Source: Balneola sp. (GTDB taxonomy: Bacteria > Bacteroidota > Rhodothermia > Balneolales > Balneolaceae). From it: 64,000 nt of DNA. The notes under the pieces are model-generated. The model worked only from the letters and a program-made list of their open reading frames with translations, did not search any database and had not been told where the DNA came from. The stretch covers positions 1 through 64,000 of the forward strand of contig NZMW01000003.1 of assembly GCA_002694685.1 (NCBI GenBank), given 5' to 3'. Of the stretch, positions 27,716-36,128 are shown piece after piece (within the stretch, counting starts at the first letter, position 1; each line of letters begins with the position of its first letter). The translations under genes were made by a program, and so were the position numbers.

Positions 27716-29395
27716 CTAAACGGCCAAAGCTTTATTGGCAACAGCCAATCCCTTCACAAAAGCCTGAATAACAGCCTCAAGTGTATCAGGAGATGCTCCT
27801 TTGGAAGTAAATCGATGTCCTTCTTTTTCGAGGGTCAGAGTTACAATTACAAGGGAATCAGTATCAGGACTTAGAATCTCTACTTCGTGATTAATCACTT
27901 CAAGAGGAAGGAATCCATCGGTCTCAGCTTTGATAGCTGTCAGGATAGCATCAATAGGACCTACGCCCTGATCCAAAGAAATGACCTCATCCCGGTCTTC
28001 AATTTTAAGTTTCACGGCAGCACTTACCAAGCCATGCTTTCGCATTGTAAGTTTATAATCAACAACTTCAACAGGGTGTTTAAGGTCAGCGTCTTCATTA
28101 TATACCAAAGAACGCAGTACTTTGATTTCTTCCTCTTTAAGTGTTTTCCCTTTGCGGTTTATGTTATGCACGTACTCATCATATAGCTTAGTATGACCTT
28201 CATCCATGCTTACATTTTCAAAACCTGCATCACGGGATTGTCCCCAGCTGTTTTTCTGCATATCAATATATCCCGATTCGATATACTGTTGAATGCGCTC
28301 CAGGTTTGCCGGAAGTACAGGGGAGGAGAGCGAATACTTAGCTACAATGTGTGAGCTCTTTAATCCAGTTCCTGTGAGTACAAAAAGACATTTTTTGCCT
28401 TTAAACTTATCCAGATTATTTTTGAATGTAGCCAGTGGGATAGCACAAGCCGGTTCAGTGAAGTAGCCTTCCTCAACCGTCATCTCTTTCATGGATTCGA
28501 GCAACTCATTTTCAGTTGCTGTAAAAGCAAGTCCATCCGTTTCTTCAATACCTCGCAAAACTTTGTAGAAATCAAGGGGGTCTCCAACGGCAACGGCATC
28601 TGCCATCGTGTTAACCTGCTCTTTCACAATTTTGTCTTTTTTGAAAATACCTTCCACTACAGGAGAACTTTGCTCTGGCTGAACGGCCACAAAACGGGGT
28701 ATTTTATCAATCATACCTGAGGCCTTCATTTCCTTGTAGCCCTTATAGATAGCTGCGAAATTGGTTCCGGCACCGATAGGAACAAAGATGTAATCGAAAT
28801 CGGTATCACCTTGTTCTTGCAGCTCATAGGAAAATGATTTCTGACCTTCCTGACGAAATACATAATCTCCTGCTAAGTAATAATTACCGGACTTGGCAAA
28901 TTCACGGCAAAGCTTCTCACAAGCCATGAAATCCCCTTTTATTTTGATGATGTTGGCATCGTAAATAGTTGCTTGAGCTAACTTTACTTCCGGGGTCTTT
29001 TCCGGAACAAACACAAAACAGGGTATTTTAAAATAACAGGCATAAGCGGCCACAGATGCAGCCATATTTCCGGTAGAAGCCAAACAAATTGCATCCGCTT
29101 CTAACTCCAGTGCTTTCTGAACTTCAACATAGCTTCCACGATCTTTGAAACAACCGGTTGGATGTTCAAATTCGAGCTTTGCATAGAGTTCCGCCTCATA
29201 TCTTTCTGAAAGCCTATTTAGTTTTTTTAGAGAGGTGAAATTATTTTTTAAGGGATCCGGGAGAATCTCTTTCAGGGGATACTGAATATTTTGAGCTGTT
29301 TCATTGTATTCAATATCCAACACGCCGCCACATTCTGTGCAGTAAGTACTAGTCTCTCTTTCGTCATTTTCATGGCCACACATAATGCAGCTCAT
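27716..29395 (-). CDS. thrC: Threonine synthase fused to a LeuA-type allosteric domain
   Basis: PLP enzyme that converts O-phosphohomoserine to threonine. A zinc-ribbon-like N-terminus has Cys at 3, 6, 19 and 22. The fold-type II domain shows PTGCFKDRGS (PLP Lys 84), ASTGNMAASVAAYA, GAGTNFA and FVLTGTGLK. After about residue 370 comes an extra segment, KGKTLKEEEIKVL, then a domain from about 439 to 559. It carries DQGVGPIDAILTAI and PDTLEAVIQAFVKGL, the hallmarks of the alpha-isopropylmalate synthase regulatory (LeuA_dimer) domain. Ordinary threonine synthases lack it. I infer allosteric control by leucine or isoleucine. I use the ATG at 29395; 29422 is possible, while 29473 lies upstream of the probable promoter. 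Confidence 0.88.
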   Translation of the reverse strand: MSCIMCGHENDERETSTYCTECGGVLDIEYNETAQNIQYPLKEILPDPLKNNFTSLKKLNRLSERYEAELYAKLEFEHPTGCFKDRGSYVEVQKALELEADAICLASTGNMAASVAAYACYFKIPCFVFVPEKTPEVKLAQATIYDANIIKIKGDFMACEKLCREFAKSGNYYLAGDYVFRQEGQKSFSYELQEQGDTDFDYIFVPIGAGTNFAAIYKGYKEMKASGMIDKIPRFVAVQPEQSSPVVEGIFKKDKIVKEQVNTMADAVAVGDPLDFYKVLRGIEETDGLAFTATENELLESMKEMTVEEGYFTEPACAIPLATFKNNLDKFKGKKCLFVLTGTGLKSSHIVAKYSLSSPVLPANLERIQQYIESGYIDMQKNSWGQSRDAGFENVSMDEGHTKLYDEYVHNINRKGKTLKEEEIKVLRSLVYNEDADLKHPVEVVDYKLTMRKHGLVSAAVKLKIEDRDEVISLDQGVGPIDAILTAIKAETDGFLPLEVINHEVEILSPDTDSLVIVTLTLEKEGHRFTSKGASPDTLEAVIQAFVKGLAVANKALAV

Positions 29396-29461
29396 GGTAT
29401 ATCCGGAATTGGTTGCTTTCATGAATAAAAGATTAATGGGATTCGTGCAATTTTGCGACCC

Positions 29462-29469
29462 CAAAGTTA
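29462..29469 (-). promoter_or_regulatory. Bacteroidota-type -7 element for the threonine synthase gene
   Basis: On the minus strand TAACTTTG matches the -7 consensus TAnnTTTG. Transcription would start near 29455, inside the longest reading frame, which argues for the shorter protein start. No clear -33 TTG is present at the right distance. Confidence 0.45.
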
Positions 29470-29509
29470 TCAAAAAAATCAGATAAAAGCGCTTTTTTAG
29501 CGATTCTGA

Positions 29510-29755
29510 TTACAAAGGAAGAATAATGATTTGTTCGAAGTCAAGGTCGAGTTCTGATAGAACGGGAGCAGCAATTTCTTCAATTTCAGATTCACTATAA
29601 TCGTTGAGCCCTTCCAGTTTCACGTAAAGAATCTCGTTTTGCTCATCAATAAAAAATTGAGCATCATCTGATTCAAAACTCTCTTTCAGCGTTTGTATTA
29701 GAAATTCTACATCTTCAATAAAAGCTTGTAATTCGTCTTCGGTAGGTTCGCTCAT
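29510..29755 (-). CDS. Small acidic protein of unknown function
   Basis: I do not recognise this 81-residue protein. It is strongly acidic (MSEPTEDELQAFIEDVEFL at the start) and seems to alternate helix, three strands (QFFIDEQNEILYVKLEG) and helix, ending EQIIILPL. There is no signal or membrane segment. It lies directly upstream of the threonine synthase gene on the same strand. The promoter-like TAACTTTG between them suggests separate transcription. Confidence 0.65.
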   Translation of the reverse strand: MSEPTEDELQAFIEDVEFLIQTLKESFESDDAQFFIDEQNEILYVKLEGLNDYSESEIEEIAAPVLSELDLDFEQIIILPL

Positions 29756-29795
29756 TTTGTGTAGGTTCTTAGCTTAGAAATTCAGCCCTAAATCT

Positions 29796-30977
29796 ATGAA
29801 TAATTATTTGGCAAAACTGTGGGAAATTTCCCGGAAATCAGAACGACTCATTTTGGGGTTGATGTCTGGTACTTCTCTTGACGGGCTCGATATCTGCCTT
29901 TGCAAAGCCTCCGGTTCGGGAAGTGAAATATCCATCGAAGTATCTGAATTTACTACAGTGGCGTACACGGACAAGTTGAGAAATAGAATTCTTGGTGTTC
30001 AATCCAAAAATCAGATCAACACCAGAGAGCTTACTCTGCTGAATACGGAGCTTGCTTTGGTTTACAGTAATTATGTGCTTGAAGCTTTGGGGAAATGGGG
30101 TATTAAGACCGAAGAAATTGATATGATTGCGAGCCACGGCCAAACGGTCTATCATGCTCCTGAGCAAGAAAAAGGAGGTATGAATGCGACGCTTCAAATC
30201 GCAGATGGAGATCATATAGCTCAGAAAACGGGAATCATCACAGTCTCGGACTTCCGCCAAAAGCATACGGCCGCAGGCGGACAAGGAGCTCCACTTGCAG
30301 GCATTTTTGATGAGGTTTTATTTCGGGAAGAAGCTAAAAACAGAATGCTGCTGAACCTGGGTGGGATTGCTAATTTTACCTGGTTGCCTTCAAAGAAAAG
30401 CGGAAAGTCTACGCTGACAGGAGATATCGGACCGGCCAACACGCTCATTAACGAAGCGATGCAGAAGTATTACAATAAGCCCTATGATGATGGAGGGGAA
30501 GTGGCAGAATCGGGAACCGTCAATACTGAATTGGTTCGTTATGTGTTGTTGGAACCTTATTTCAGAAAGTCATTCCCCAAAACTACCGGACAAGAAGATT
30601 TCCAGCTTGAGTTCATCGAGAACCTGATGGAAGGCCACGGGATTGAGCTCTCAAAGGAAAATTTAGTAGCCTCACTGACAGCCATTACTTCACAAAGTAT
30701 TACCCGTGCTTTTGATGAGATTCTGGGTGAAAATGAACGAGCAGATTGTTTTGTAAGCGGAGGTGGCCTTCACAATAAAACCCTGATGAAAGATTTGAAA
30801 AAGCGAAATCAAAACATTTCATTTATGAACTTTGATGAGCTTGGAATTCCTTCTGATGCCAAAGAAGCGGCTATGATGGGCTTTTTTGCAAATGAATTGA
30901 TTGCCGGAGAAGGATTTCCAATTCCTGGTGTTACAGAAGAAAAAATTCACTTTGGAAAAATTAGTTTACCACACTAA
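29796..30977 (+). CDS. anmK: Anhydro-N-acetylmuramic acid kinase
   Basis: Phosphorylates and opens 1,6-anhydro-MurNAc to MurNAc-6-phosphate in cell-wall recycling. The 393 residues carry the ATP-binding LILGLMSGTSLDGLDI, IASHGQTVYHAP, TVSDFRQKHTAAGGQGAPLAG with the catalytic Asp, and FVSGGGLHNKTLM of the ASKHA fold. Length is slightly above the usual 370. It pairs conceptually with the NamZ-like lipoprotein at 3735. The next gene starts 11 bases downstream. Confidence 0.95.
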   Translation: MNNYLAKLWEISRKSERLILGLMSGTSLDGLDICLCKASGSGSEISIEVSEFTTVAYTDKLRNRILGVQSKNQINTRELTLLNTELALVYSNYVLEALGKWGIKTEEIDMIASHGQTVYHAPEQEKGGMNATLQIADGDHIAQKTGIITVSDFRQKHTAAGGQGAPLAGIFDEVLFREEAKNRMLLNLGGIANFTWLPSKKSGKSTLTGDIGPANTLINEAMQKYYNKPYDDGGEVAESGTVNTELVRYVLLEPYFRKSFPKTTGQEDFQLEFIENLMEGHGIELSKENLVASLTAITSQSITRAFDEILGENERADCFVSGGGLHNKTLMKDLKKRNQNISFMNFDELGIPSDAKEAAMMGFFANELIAGEGFPIPGVTEEKIHFGKISLPH

Positions 30978-30988
30978 TCCACTCAGCT

Positions 30989-31831
30989 ATGAAATGCACT
31001 TCTATCCTGTTTACTTTTTTATTAATTACAAATATCGCCTACTCTCAGAATACCATCACAGGGCAAGTTATTGATGCCGAGACAGGTCAGCCTATACCGT
31101 TTGTTAATATTGGGATCGTAGAGCTTTTGAAAGGTACGGTTAGCACTCAGAATGGGGCTTTTACTTTAGGATATAATGGGGAATCGGACGAAGTAAGCTT
31201 TTCAGCAATTGGTTTTGAACCTGCTAAAAGAACAGTAAAGGAGTTGCTGGCAAATAGTGCAGTAATGCTTCAGCCTGTTCGATATGAACTTGATGAAATA
31301 ACGGTTGAGGAAAAAGCCCTGGGAAGAATAAAAGACATGGGTTTTAACCTCAAGAAAAGAGGACATAGTATTGGATTTGGAAGCACACTGCTCGGTACAG
31401 AGATAGGTGGACTGATCGATATTGACCGGGAGACTATTATCTATTCAGCGCACTTTATTTTCAATCATACAGGAAATGATTCTTTGTTATTCAGAGTGAA
31501 TTTATACGAAATGGAGAATGATAAACCCGGCCGGAATCTTATTCCTGAAAATGTGCTTTTTAATCCTCCAAAAGAACCCGGAACGGCTACTGTGGACTTA
31601 AGAAAATTTGACTTGGTTACCGATAAATCAGTTCTGCTATCTGTAGAATGGGTAGAAGCTGTTTCTTTAGATAACCAGGAGATTCAGGATATTAGTTTTA
31701 GGGCAGATCGGAAAATGCGCAGACCAAATACCTGGTACCGGTCAACGAGTTTAGCTCCCTTTATGAAGATGGATCAATACGTGAAATATAATATTGGTTT
31801 TTATCTGACGGCCCAGCAGGTGAAGAAGTAA
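30989..31831 (+). CDS. Exported protein with carboxypeptidase-regulatory-like domain
   Basis: A 280-residue protein with a signal peptide (KCTSILFTFLLITNIAYS). The CarboxypepD_reg-like domain follows: TITGQVIDAETGQPIPFVNI through STQNGAFTLGYNGESDEVSF. This domain normally begins TonB-dependent receptors, but no barrel or plug follows. The remaining 170 residues are beta-rich and unrecognised, with a WYRSTSLAPF element. It probably lies at the outer membrane or in the periplasm, just after anmK. Function is unknown. The 31832-31926 gap contains several GGATT-type short repeats but no gene. Confidence 0.75.
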   Translation: MKCTSILFTFLLITNIAYSQNTITGQVIDAETGQPIPFVNIGIVELLKGTVSTQNGAFTLGYNGESDEVSFSAIGFEPAKRTVKELLANSAVMLQPVRYELDEITVEEKALGRIKDMGFNLKKRGHSIGFGSTLLGTEIGGLIDIDRETIIYSAHFIFNHTGNDSLLFRVNLYEMENDKPGRNLIPENVLFNPPKEPGTATVDLRKFDLVTDKSVLLSVEWVEAVSLDNQEIQDISFRADRKMRRPNTWYRSTSLAPFMKMDQYVKYNIGFYLTAQQVKK

Positions 31832-31926
31832 ACTATACTTCAAAACTTTAACCATGATTCTTAGGATTTTAGGATTACCCTGATTAAAAATCTGTGGTCA
31901 TTAGATAAAACCGCCTTATCCGAGTT

Positions 31927-33108
31927 CTATCCTTGAGTCTCTTCCAGCGCCCAGGCCAACTCATCAACTATGCGCTTAATTTGTTCATTGGTAATGACGA
32001 GTGGCGGTAAAAATCGCACTACAGTTCCATGTGCGGCATTCCCGAGGATGTTATGCTCAAACATTTTATCGATTACAGGTCTGGCCGGGCGGTCGAGCTC
32101 TACGCCTAACATCAAACCAAGTCCGCGAATGTCTTTTACAGATGGGTGGTTGCCAACTTTCTCTTTGAGCAAGTTCATCATGAAAGCTCCTTTCTCGGCA
32201 GCTTGCTCTACAAGTCCTTCTTCTTCGATAGCATCCAAAGCCGCATTAGCGACATGGCAGGAAAAAGGGTTTCCTCCAAATGTAGTGCCATGATCTCCAA
32301 ACCCTAACGCTGAGGCGACATCTTCTTTAGCCATAATGGCTCCAATGGGAATTCCTCCGGCTAAAGCTTTGGCGGTTGCTACAATATCCGGCTTCACATC
32401 AAAATGCTGGTAGGCATAAAACTTACCGGAGCGACCAATTCCACATTGAACTTCGTCTATTATCATCAGGATATTGAGCTCATCACAAAGCTGACGGGTT
32501 TTATGTAGAAACTCGGCATCAATTACATTCACTCCGCCGGAACCCTGAATGGTTTCAAATCCAATAGCGATGGTGTCTTTATTAGCAACAGCCTTCAATG
32601 TTTCAAAATCATTAAAAGGAACCTGCTCGAAACCGGTAGGCATAGGGTCAAATCCCTCGCGGTAGCTTTGCATACCCATTGCTATGGTTGTAACAGAACG
32701 TCCGTGAAAGCCTTCACTGAGAGTAATGACATTTCCGGTCTTTCCGTGCTTTTTACCCCACTTACGAGCCAATTTTACGCAGGCTTCCATCGATTCAACA
32801 CCACTGTTGCAAAAGAAAACCCGGTCTAACCCCGATAACTTAGCCAGTTTCTCAGCCAGTAAACTTTGGGGTTCATTATAAAAGAAATTGGATGCATGAA
32901 GCATCTTATCGGCTTGCTCTTTGATTGCAGCAACAACTTTTGGGTGAGCATGACCCAGATTGTTTACGGCAAGACCTCCAAAAGCGTCCAGATATTCATT
33001 GCCATCGGTATCCCAAACAAGGGCTCCTTTACCATGTGAAAGAGTGACGGGCAGGCGGTTATATACCTGAAAGTGATATTGCTTTTCGAGCTGCTGAGCT
33101 TTGTCCAT
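31927..33108 (-). CDS. argD: Acetylornithine/ornithine-type class III aminotransferase
   Basis: A 393-residue PLP enzyme of the ArgD/RocD group, transferring amino groups between 2-oxoglutarate and an omega-amine. Motifs are YLDAFGGLAVNNLGHAHP, FFCNSGVESMEACVKLAR, IIDEVQCGIGRSGKFYA and the Schiff-base Lys in ATAKALAGGIPIGA. No other arginine genes are nearby. In many bacteria ArgD also acts as N-succinyl-diaminopimelate aminotransferase (DapC), so it might serve the lysine route at 19203. Ornithine or acetylornithine preference cannot be told from sequence, and the symbol is provisional. Confidence 0.82.
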   Translation of the reverse strand: MDKAQQLEKQYHFQVYNRLPVTLSHGKGALVWDTDGNEYLDAFGGLAVNNLGHAHPKVVAAIKEQADKMLHASNFFYNEPQSLLAEKLAKLSGLDRVFFCNSGVESMEACVKLARKWGKKHGKTGNVITLSEGFHGRSVTTIAMGMQSYREGFDPMPTGFEQVPFNDFETLKAVANKDTIAIGFETIQGSGGVNVIDAEFLHKTRQLCDELNILMIIDEVQCGIGRSGKFYAYQHFDVKPDIVATAKALAGGIPIGAIMAKEDVASALGFGDHGTTFGGNPFSCHVANAALDAIEEEGLVEQAAEKGAFMMNLLKEKVGNHPSVKDIRGLGLMLGVELDRPARPVIDKMFEHNILGNAAHGTVVRFLPPLVITNEQIKRIVDELAWALEETQG

Positions 33109-33113
33109 TTTGT

Positions 33114-33164
33114 TTCGTTATTCGTTAATTCGTTAATGGGTATTCGTAATAGCGGAGAACCTAT
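33114..33164. repeat. TTCGTTA-type repeat, copy A
   Basis: Between the aminotransferase and tex genes, TTCGTTA-like units recur in tandem at 33114-33137. They are followed by TATTCGTAAT and an inverted partner, ATTAACGATTAACC, near 33151-33164. Similar sequence recurs at 35435-35492 and, as AATAACGATTAACGAATCC, near 61000. These are non-coding. Confidence 0.55.
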
Positions 33165-33170
33165 TAACGA

Positions 33171-35351
33171 TTAACCATTTACGAGATTGAGTCCAATTCG
33201 GCCTCTTTCCAAGTCCAAAGTAATAATCTCAAGGCTGATAATATCACCCACGCTAACAACATCATGCGGATCTTCGATCTTTCTGTTCTCAGCCATGTTT
33301 GAAATGTGAAGTAAACCGTCTTGCTTAACTCCAATATCTACAAATGCACCAAAATCGACTACGTTTCGCACGGTGCCTTCTAATTTCTGTCCTACTTTCA
33401 AATCTTCCATCTTCATCACGTCGGTGCGGAGTAATGGTTTTTGGAGGTTTTCACGGGGGTCACGTCCCGGTTTCTGCAGGTTTTCGATGATGAGTTCCAG
33501 AGTAGGAACACCCACACCAATTTGTTCAGCCGTTTCTTTCAGGTTTATGTTTTTGAACTTGGATGCAATCTTATCTTTTTCAGTCGAAAGCTTTTCCAGG
33601 TTCACGCTAAATAGATTGCACAGCTTTTCAGCTGCTTCATAGCTCTCGGGGTGAATGGCTGTGTTGTCCAAAGGATTCTTGGATTCGGGAATGCGCATAA
33701 ATCCGGCTGCCTGCTGAAAGCGAAAATCACCCACTCCGGCAATGCCTTTAATTTGATCACGATCCATAAAAATACCCTGCTCTTCACGATGCTTCACAAT
33801 GTTGGTAGCTACTCGTTTACTTAAACCCGAGATATGAGAGAGCAAAGGAGCAGAGGCGGTATTCAAATTCACGCCCACTTCATTCACACAACTTTCCACC
33901 ACATCATCCAGCTTACCTGCCAGCTGATTTTGATTCACATCATGCTGATACAACCCCACACCAATCGATTTTGGATCAATCTTCACGAGTTCTGCTAATG
34001 GATCCTGAACTCGGCGGGCAATAGAAATATTTCCTCTTTGTGCAGCATCTAGCTCGGGAAATTCTTCTCTTGCAACAGAAGAAGCTGAATACACCGAGGC
34101 ACCGGCTTCATTCACAATCATATAGTGAAGCTCTTCTTCCGGATGTTTTTCTTTTCTTTTCTGAAGGAAGTCAGCCACAATCTGCTCCGTTTCGCGACTG
34201 GCTGTTCCGTTTCCAATAGCAATCAGACTGACTCCATATTTATCAATCAGCTTTTCAAAAACAGCTTCAGCTTCGGCTACTTTTTTCTGAGGTGGAGTAG
34301 GATAGGTAGTAGTGCCTTCCATGTATTTTCCGTGCTGATCGACCACGGCTACTTTACAACCACTTCGGAACGCGGGATCAATTCCCATAACAACTTTATT
34401 GTCCAAAGGAGGCTGCATCAACAAATTCCCAAGGTTGGTTGCAAAGGTCTCGATGGCATGTTCATCGGCTTTGTCGGTTAAATCACTCCGAAGCTCTCGT
34501 TCAAGAGAAGGAAACAGAAGCCGTTTGTAAGCATCTTCTACGGCATCCTGCAAGCGTTCTGTGAAAATGCTTCGATCATTACTAATCACCAGATCATCAA
34601 TATTCTCGAGCGTGCGTTCTTCCCAAAGCTCCACATTCACAAACAGGATATTCTCTTTTTCACCCCGATTGATGGCCAAAACCTGATAAGGCTTCATCTT
34701 GCTTGCACGATATGAGAATTCATAATAATCCTCATAATTCGTACGGTCTTTTACTGCTGGATTTTTCTTGGTTACGATATTCGCATGACTGGCAAATACC
34801 TTTCGCAGCATTTCCCGAACTTCAAGACTTTCGTTAATCCACTCCGCCACAATATCAGTCGCACCGTCAAAGGCATCTTCAACGGTTTCAACTTCTTTTT
34901 CTTTATCGATGTATTCCTTGGCGTACTCAACCGGATCACCGTTTGTAATTTCCTGATCCCAAATTAGCTCAGCCAGAGGCTCCAGTCCTTTTTCTTTGGC
35001 TTTGTCGCCGCGGGTCTTGCGCTTCTGTTTGTAAGGAAGGTAGATGTCCTCCAGCGTAGTCAGGTCGGTACAAGCTTTGATCTGTTCTTCCAGTTCAGAT
35101 GTCAGCTTGTCTTGCTCCCTGATGGCTTTTAAAATGGTTTCTTTTCTGGCTTCCAGCGTTCGCTGTGTTTCCAGTCCATCCCTTACAGCACGGATTTGTT
35201 CTTCGTCTAATCCGTCTGTGGCTTCTTTTCGATATCGCGCTAAAAAAGGAACGGTAGCACCTTCATCTAAAAAATTAGCAACGGTGCTGATTTGCTTGGG
35301 TGAGAAGTTTAATTGCTTCGCTAAAAAACTAAAAATATGGGTATCGCTCAT
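33171..35351 (-). CDS. tex: Tex family RNA-binding transcription accessory protein
   Basis: A 726-residue cytoplasmic nucleic-acid-binding protein with the full Tex layout. An N-terminal helical/HTH region has VPFLARYRKEATDGLDEEQI. A YqgF-like RNase H fold starts VVMGIDPAFRSGCKVAV. Helix-hairpin-helix segments cover VGVNLNTASAPLL to GIAGVGDF. A C-terminal S1 domain has LEGTVRNVVDFGAFVDIG. Tex proteins influence transcription and RNA handling in several bacteria. I prefer the ATG at 35351 to a TTG six codons upstream. Confidence 0.93.
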   Translation of the reverse strand: MSDTHIFSFLAKQLNFSPKQISTVANFLDEGATVPFLARYRKEATDGLDEEQIRAVRDGLETQRTLEARKETILKAIREQDKLTSELEEQIKACTDLTTLEDIYLPYKQKRKTRGDKAKEKGLEPLAELIWDQEITNGDPVEYAKEYIDKEKEVETVEDAFDGATDIVAEWINESLEVREMLRKVFASHANIVTKKNPAVKDRTNYEDYYEFSYRASKMKPYQVLAINRGEKENILFVNVELWEERTLENIDDLVISNDRSIFTERLQDAVEDAYKRLLFPSLERELRSDLTDKADEHAIETFATNLGNLLMQPPLDNKVVMGIDPAFRSGCKVAVVDQHGKYMEGTTTYPTPPQKKVAEAEAVFEKLIDKYGVSLIAIGNGTASRETEQIVADFLQKRKEKHPEEELHYMIVNEAGASVYSASSVAREEFPELDAAQRGNISIARRVQDPLAELVKIDPKSIGVGLYQHDVNQNQLAGKLDDVVESCVNEVGVNLNTASAPLLSHISGLSKRVATNIVKHREEQGIFMDRDQIKGIAGVGDFRFQQAAGFMRIPESKNPLDNTAIHPESYEAAEKLCNLFSVNLEKLSTEKDKIASKFKNINLKETAEQIGVGVPTLELIIENLQKPGRDPRENLQKPLLRTDVMKMEDLKVGQKLEGTVRNVVDFGAFVDIGVKQDGLLHISNMAENRKIEDPHDVVSVGDIISLEIITLDLERGRIGLNLVNG

Positions 35352-35434
35352 TGATGATATTCGTTTCAAAATTAGGAAGCTGAAAATAAGAACTCGGAGA
35401 GGAAATGTTGAACTTTAAATTGGGAAATTTTGGA

Positions 35435-35492
35435 TTCGTTATTCGTTACTCGTTAATGGTAAATTCGAATAACGAATCAACGAATAACGAAA
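35435..35492. repeat. TTCGTTA-type long hairpin, copy B
   Basis: Left arm TTCGTTATTCGTT and right arm AACGAATAACGAA are exact complements, with further near-complementary sequence inside, giving a stem of about 20 pairs. It sits between divergent genes, so it is not a terminator. It belongs to the same family as the repeat at 33114-33164. Confidence 0.65.
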
Positions 35493-35501
35493 ATAATTCT
35501 G

Positions 35502-35528
35502 TAACCTTTTTAGGTATCATCAGTGTAC
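35502..35528 (+). promoter_or_regulatory. Putative autoregulated ECF promoter
   Basis: GTAACCTTTTTAGG begins at 35502, and AGTGTA lies about 16 bases beyond the AAC. The -35 half is nearly the same as that before the DUF5916 gene at 38634 (GCAACCTTTTAAGG). The -10 half matches CGTCTA at four of six positions. It immediately precedes the sigma gene, as expected for autoregulation. Confidence 0.45.
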
Positions 35529-35564
35529 ATAGTTGGAAACAGAAAGCTCGGGAAATTTTACACG

Positions 35565-36128
35565 GTGGATTCAACTTCGGATAAGGCATTAATGATGAAA
35601 GTGAAGAATGGGGACCTTGATAAATTAGGTCTGCTGTTTGAGCGATATAATCGCCCGCTGTTCAGTTTTTTCTACCTGATGTGCAAGGAAGCCGAGCTGT
35701 GTGAAGATCTGGTTCAGTCTGTTTTCGAAAGGATCTTAAAATATCGGGAGACCTACACAGGTGATGGTAAATTTACCACCTGGATGTTCAGCATAGCCCG
35801 AAATGCTCATATCGATCATTACCGAAAGCAACAGCGAGAAGGAATTCCGGTAGAGATTGATGAAGAAAGGTTGGAGCTGGACGATGAAGAAACCAAAGTT
35901 GTTGTCAATAAGCAGGAAAAGAAAGACTTGCTTGAGATGGCACTGGAAAGGTTGGACGAAGACAAGAGAGAGATAGTAATTTTAAGCCGATATGAAGGAT
36001 TGAAATACAAAGAAATCGCTGACATCCTGGATTCTACAGAAGGAGCGATAAAAGTTAAAATGTTTAGGGCCATGAAAGAGTTAAAAGATTTAGTAAACAT
36101 GCTAAATGAGGAGTGCAGCAATGAATGA
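35565..36128 (+). CDS. ECF-type RNA polymerase sigma factor
   Basis: Group 4 sigma-70 factor with only regions 2 and 4. Region 2 spans NRPLFSFFYLMCKEAELCED to KFTTWMFSIARNAHIDHYRK. Region 4 has REIVILSRYEGLKYKEIADI and a typical HTH tail, EGAIKVKMFRAMKEL. The longest frame starts at a GTG at 35523, which would fall inside the putative promoter. I therefore use the GTG at 35565, with ATG at 35592 also possible; the product is about 187 residues. It is followed, with overlap, by an anti-sigma-like gene and two DUF4097 genes, a typical envelope-stress operon layout. Confidence 0.88.
   Translation: MDSTSDKALMMKVKNGDLDKLGLLFERYNRPLFSFFYLMCKEAELCEDLVQSVFERILKYRETYTGDGKFTTWMFSIARNAHIDHYRKQQREGIPVEIDEERLELDDEETKVVVNKQEKKDLLEMALERLDEDKREIVILSRYEGLKYKEIADILDSTEGAIKVKMFRAMKELKDLVNMLNEECSNE

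Noticed and set aside
27887-28186. Plus-strand frame of 99 residues over the threonine synthase C-terminus
   Set aside because: Antisense shadow; the opposite strand encodes a coherent LeuA-type domain.
33114-33164. CRISPR-like array of TTCGTTA units
   Set aside because: Units are about 8 bases with no unique spacers, and no cas genes are present.
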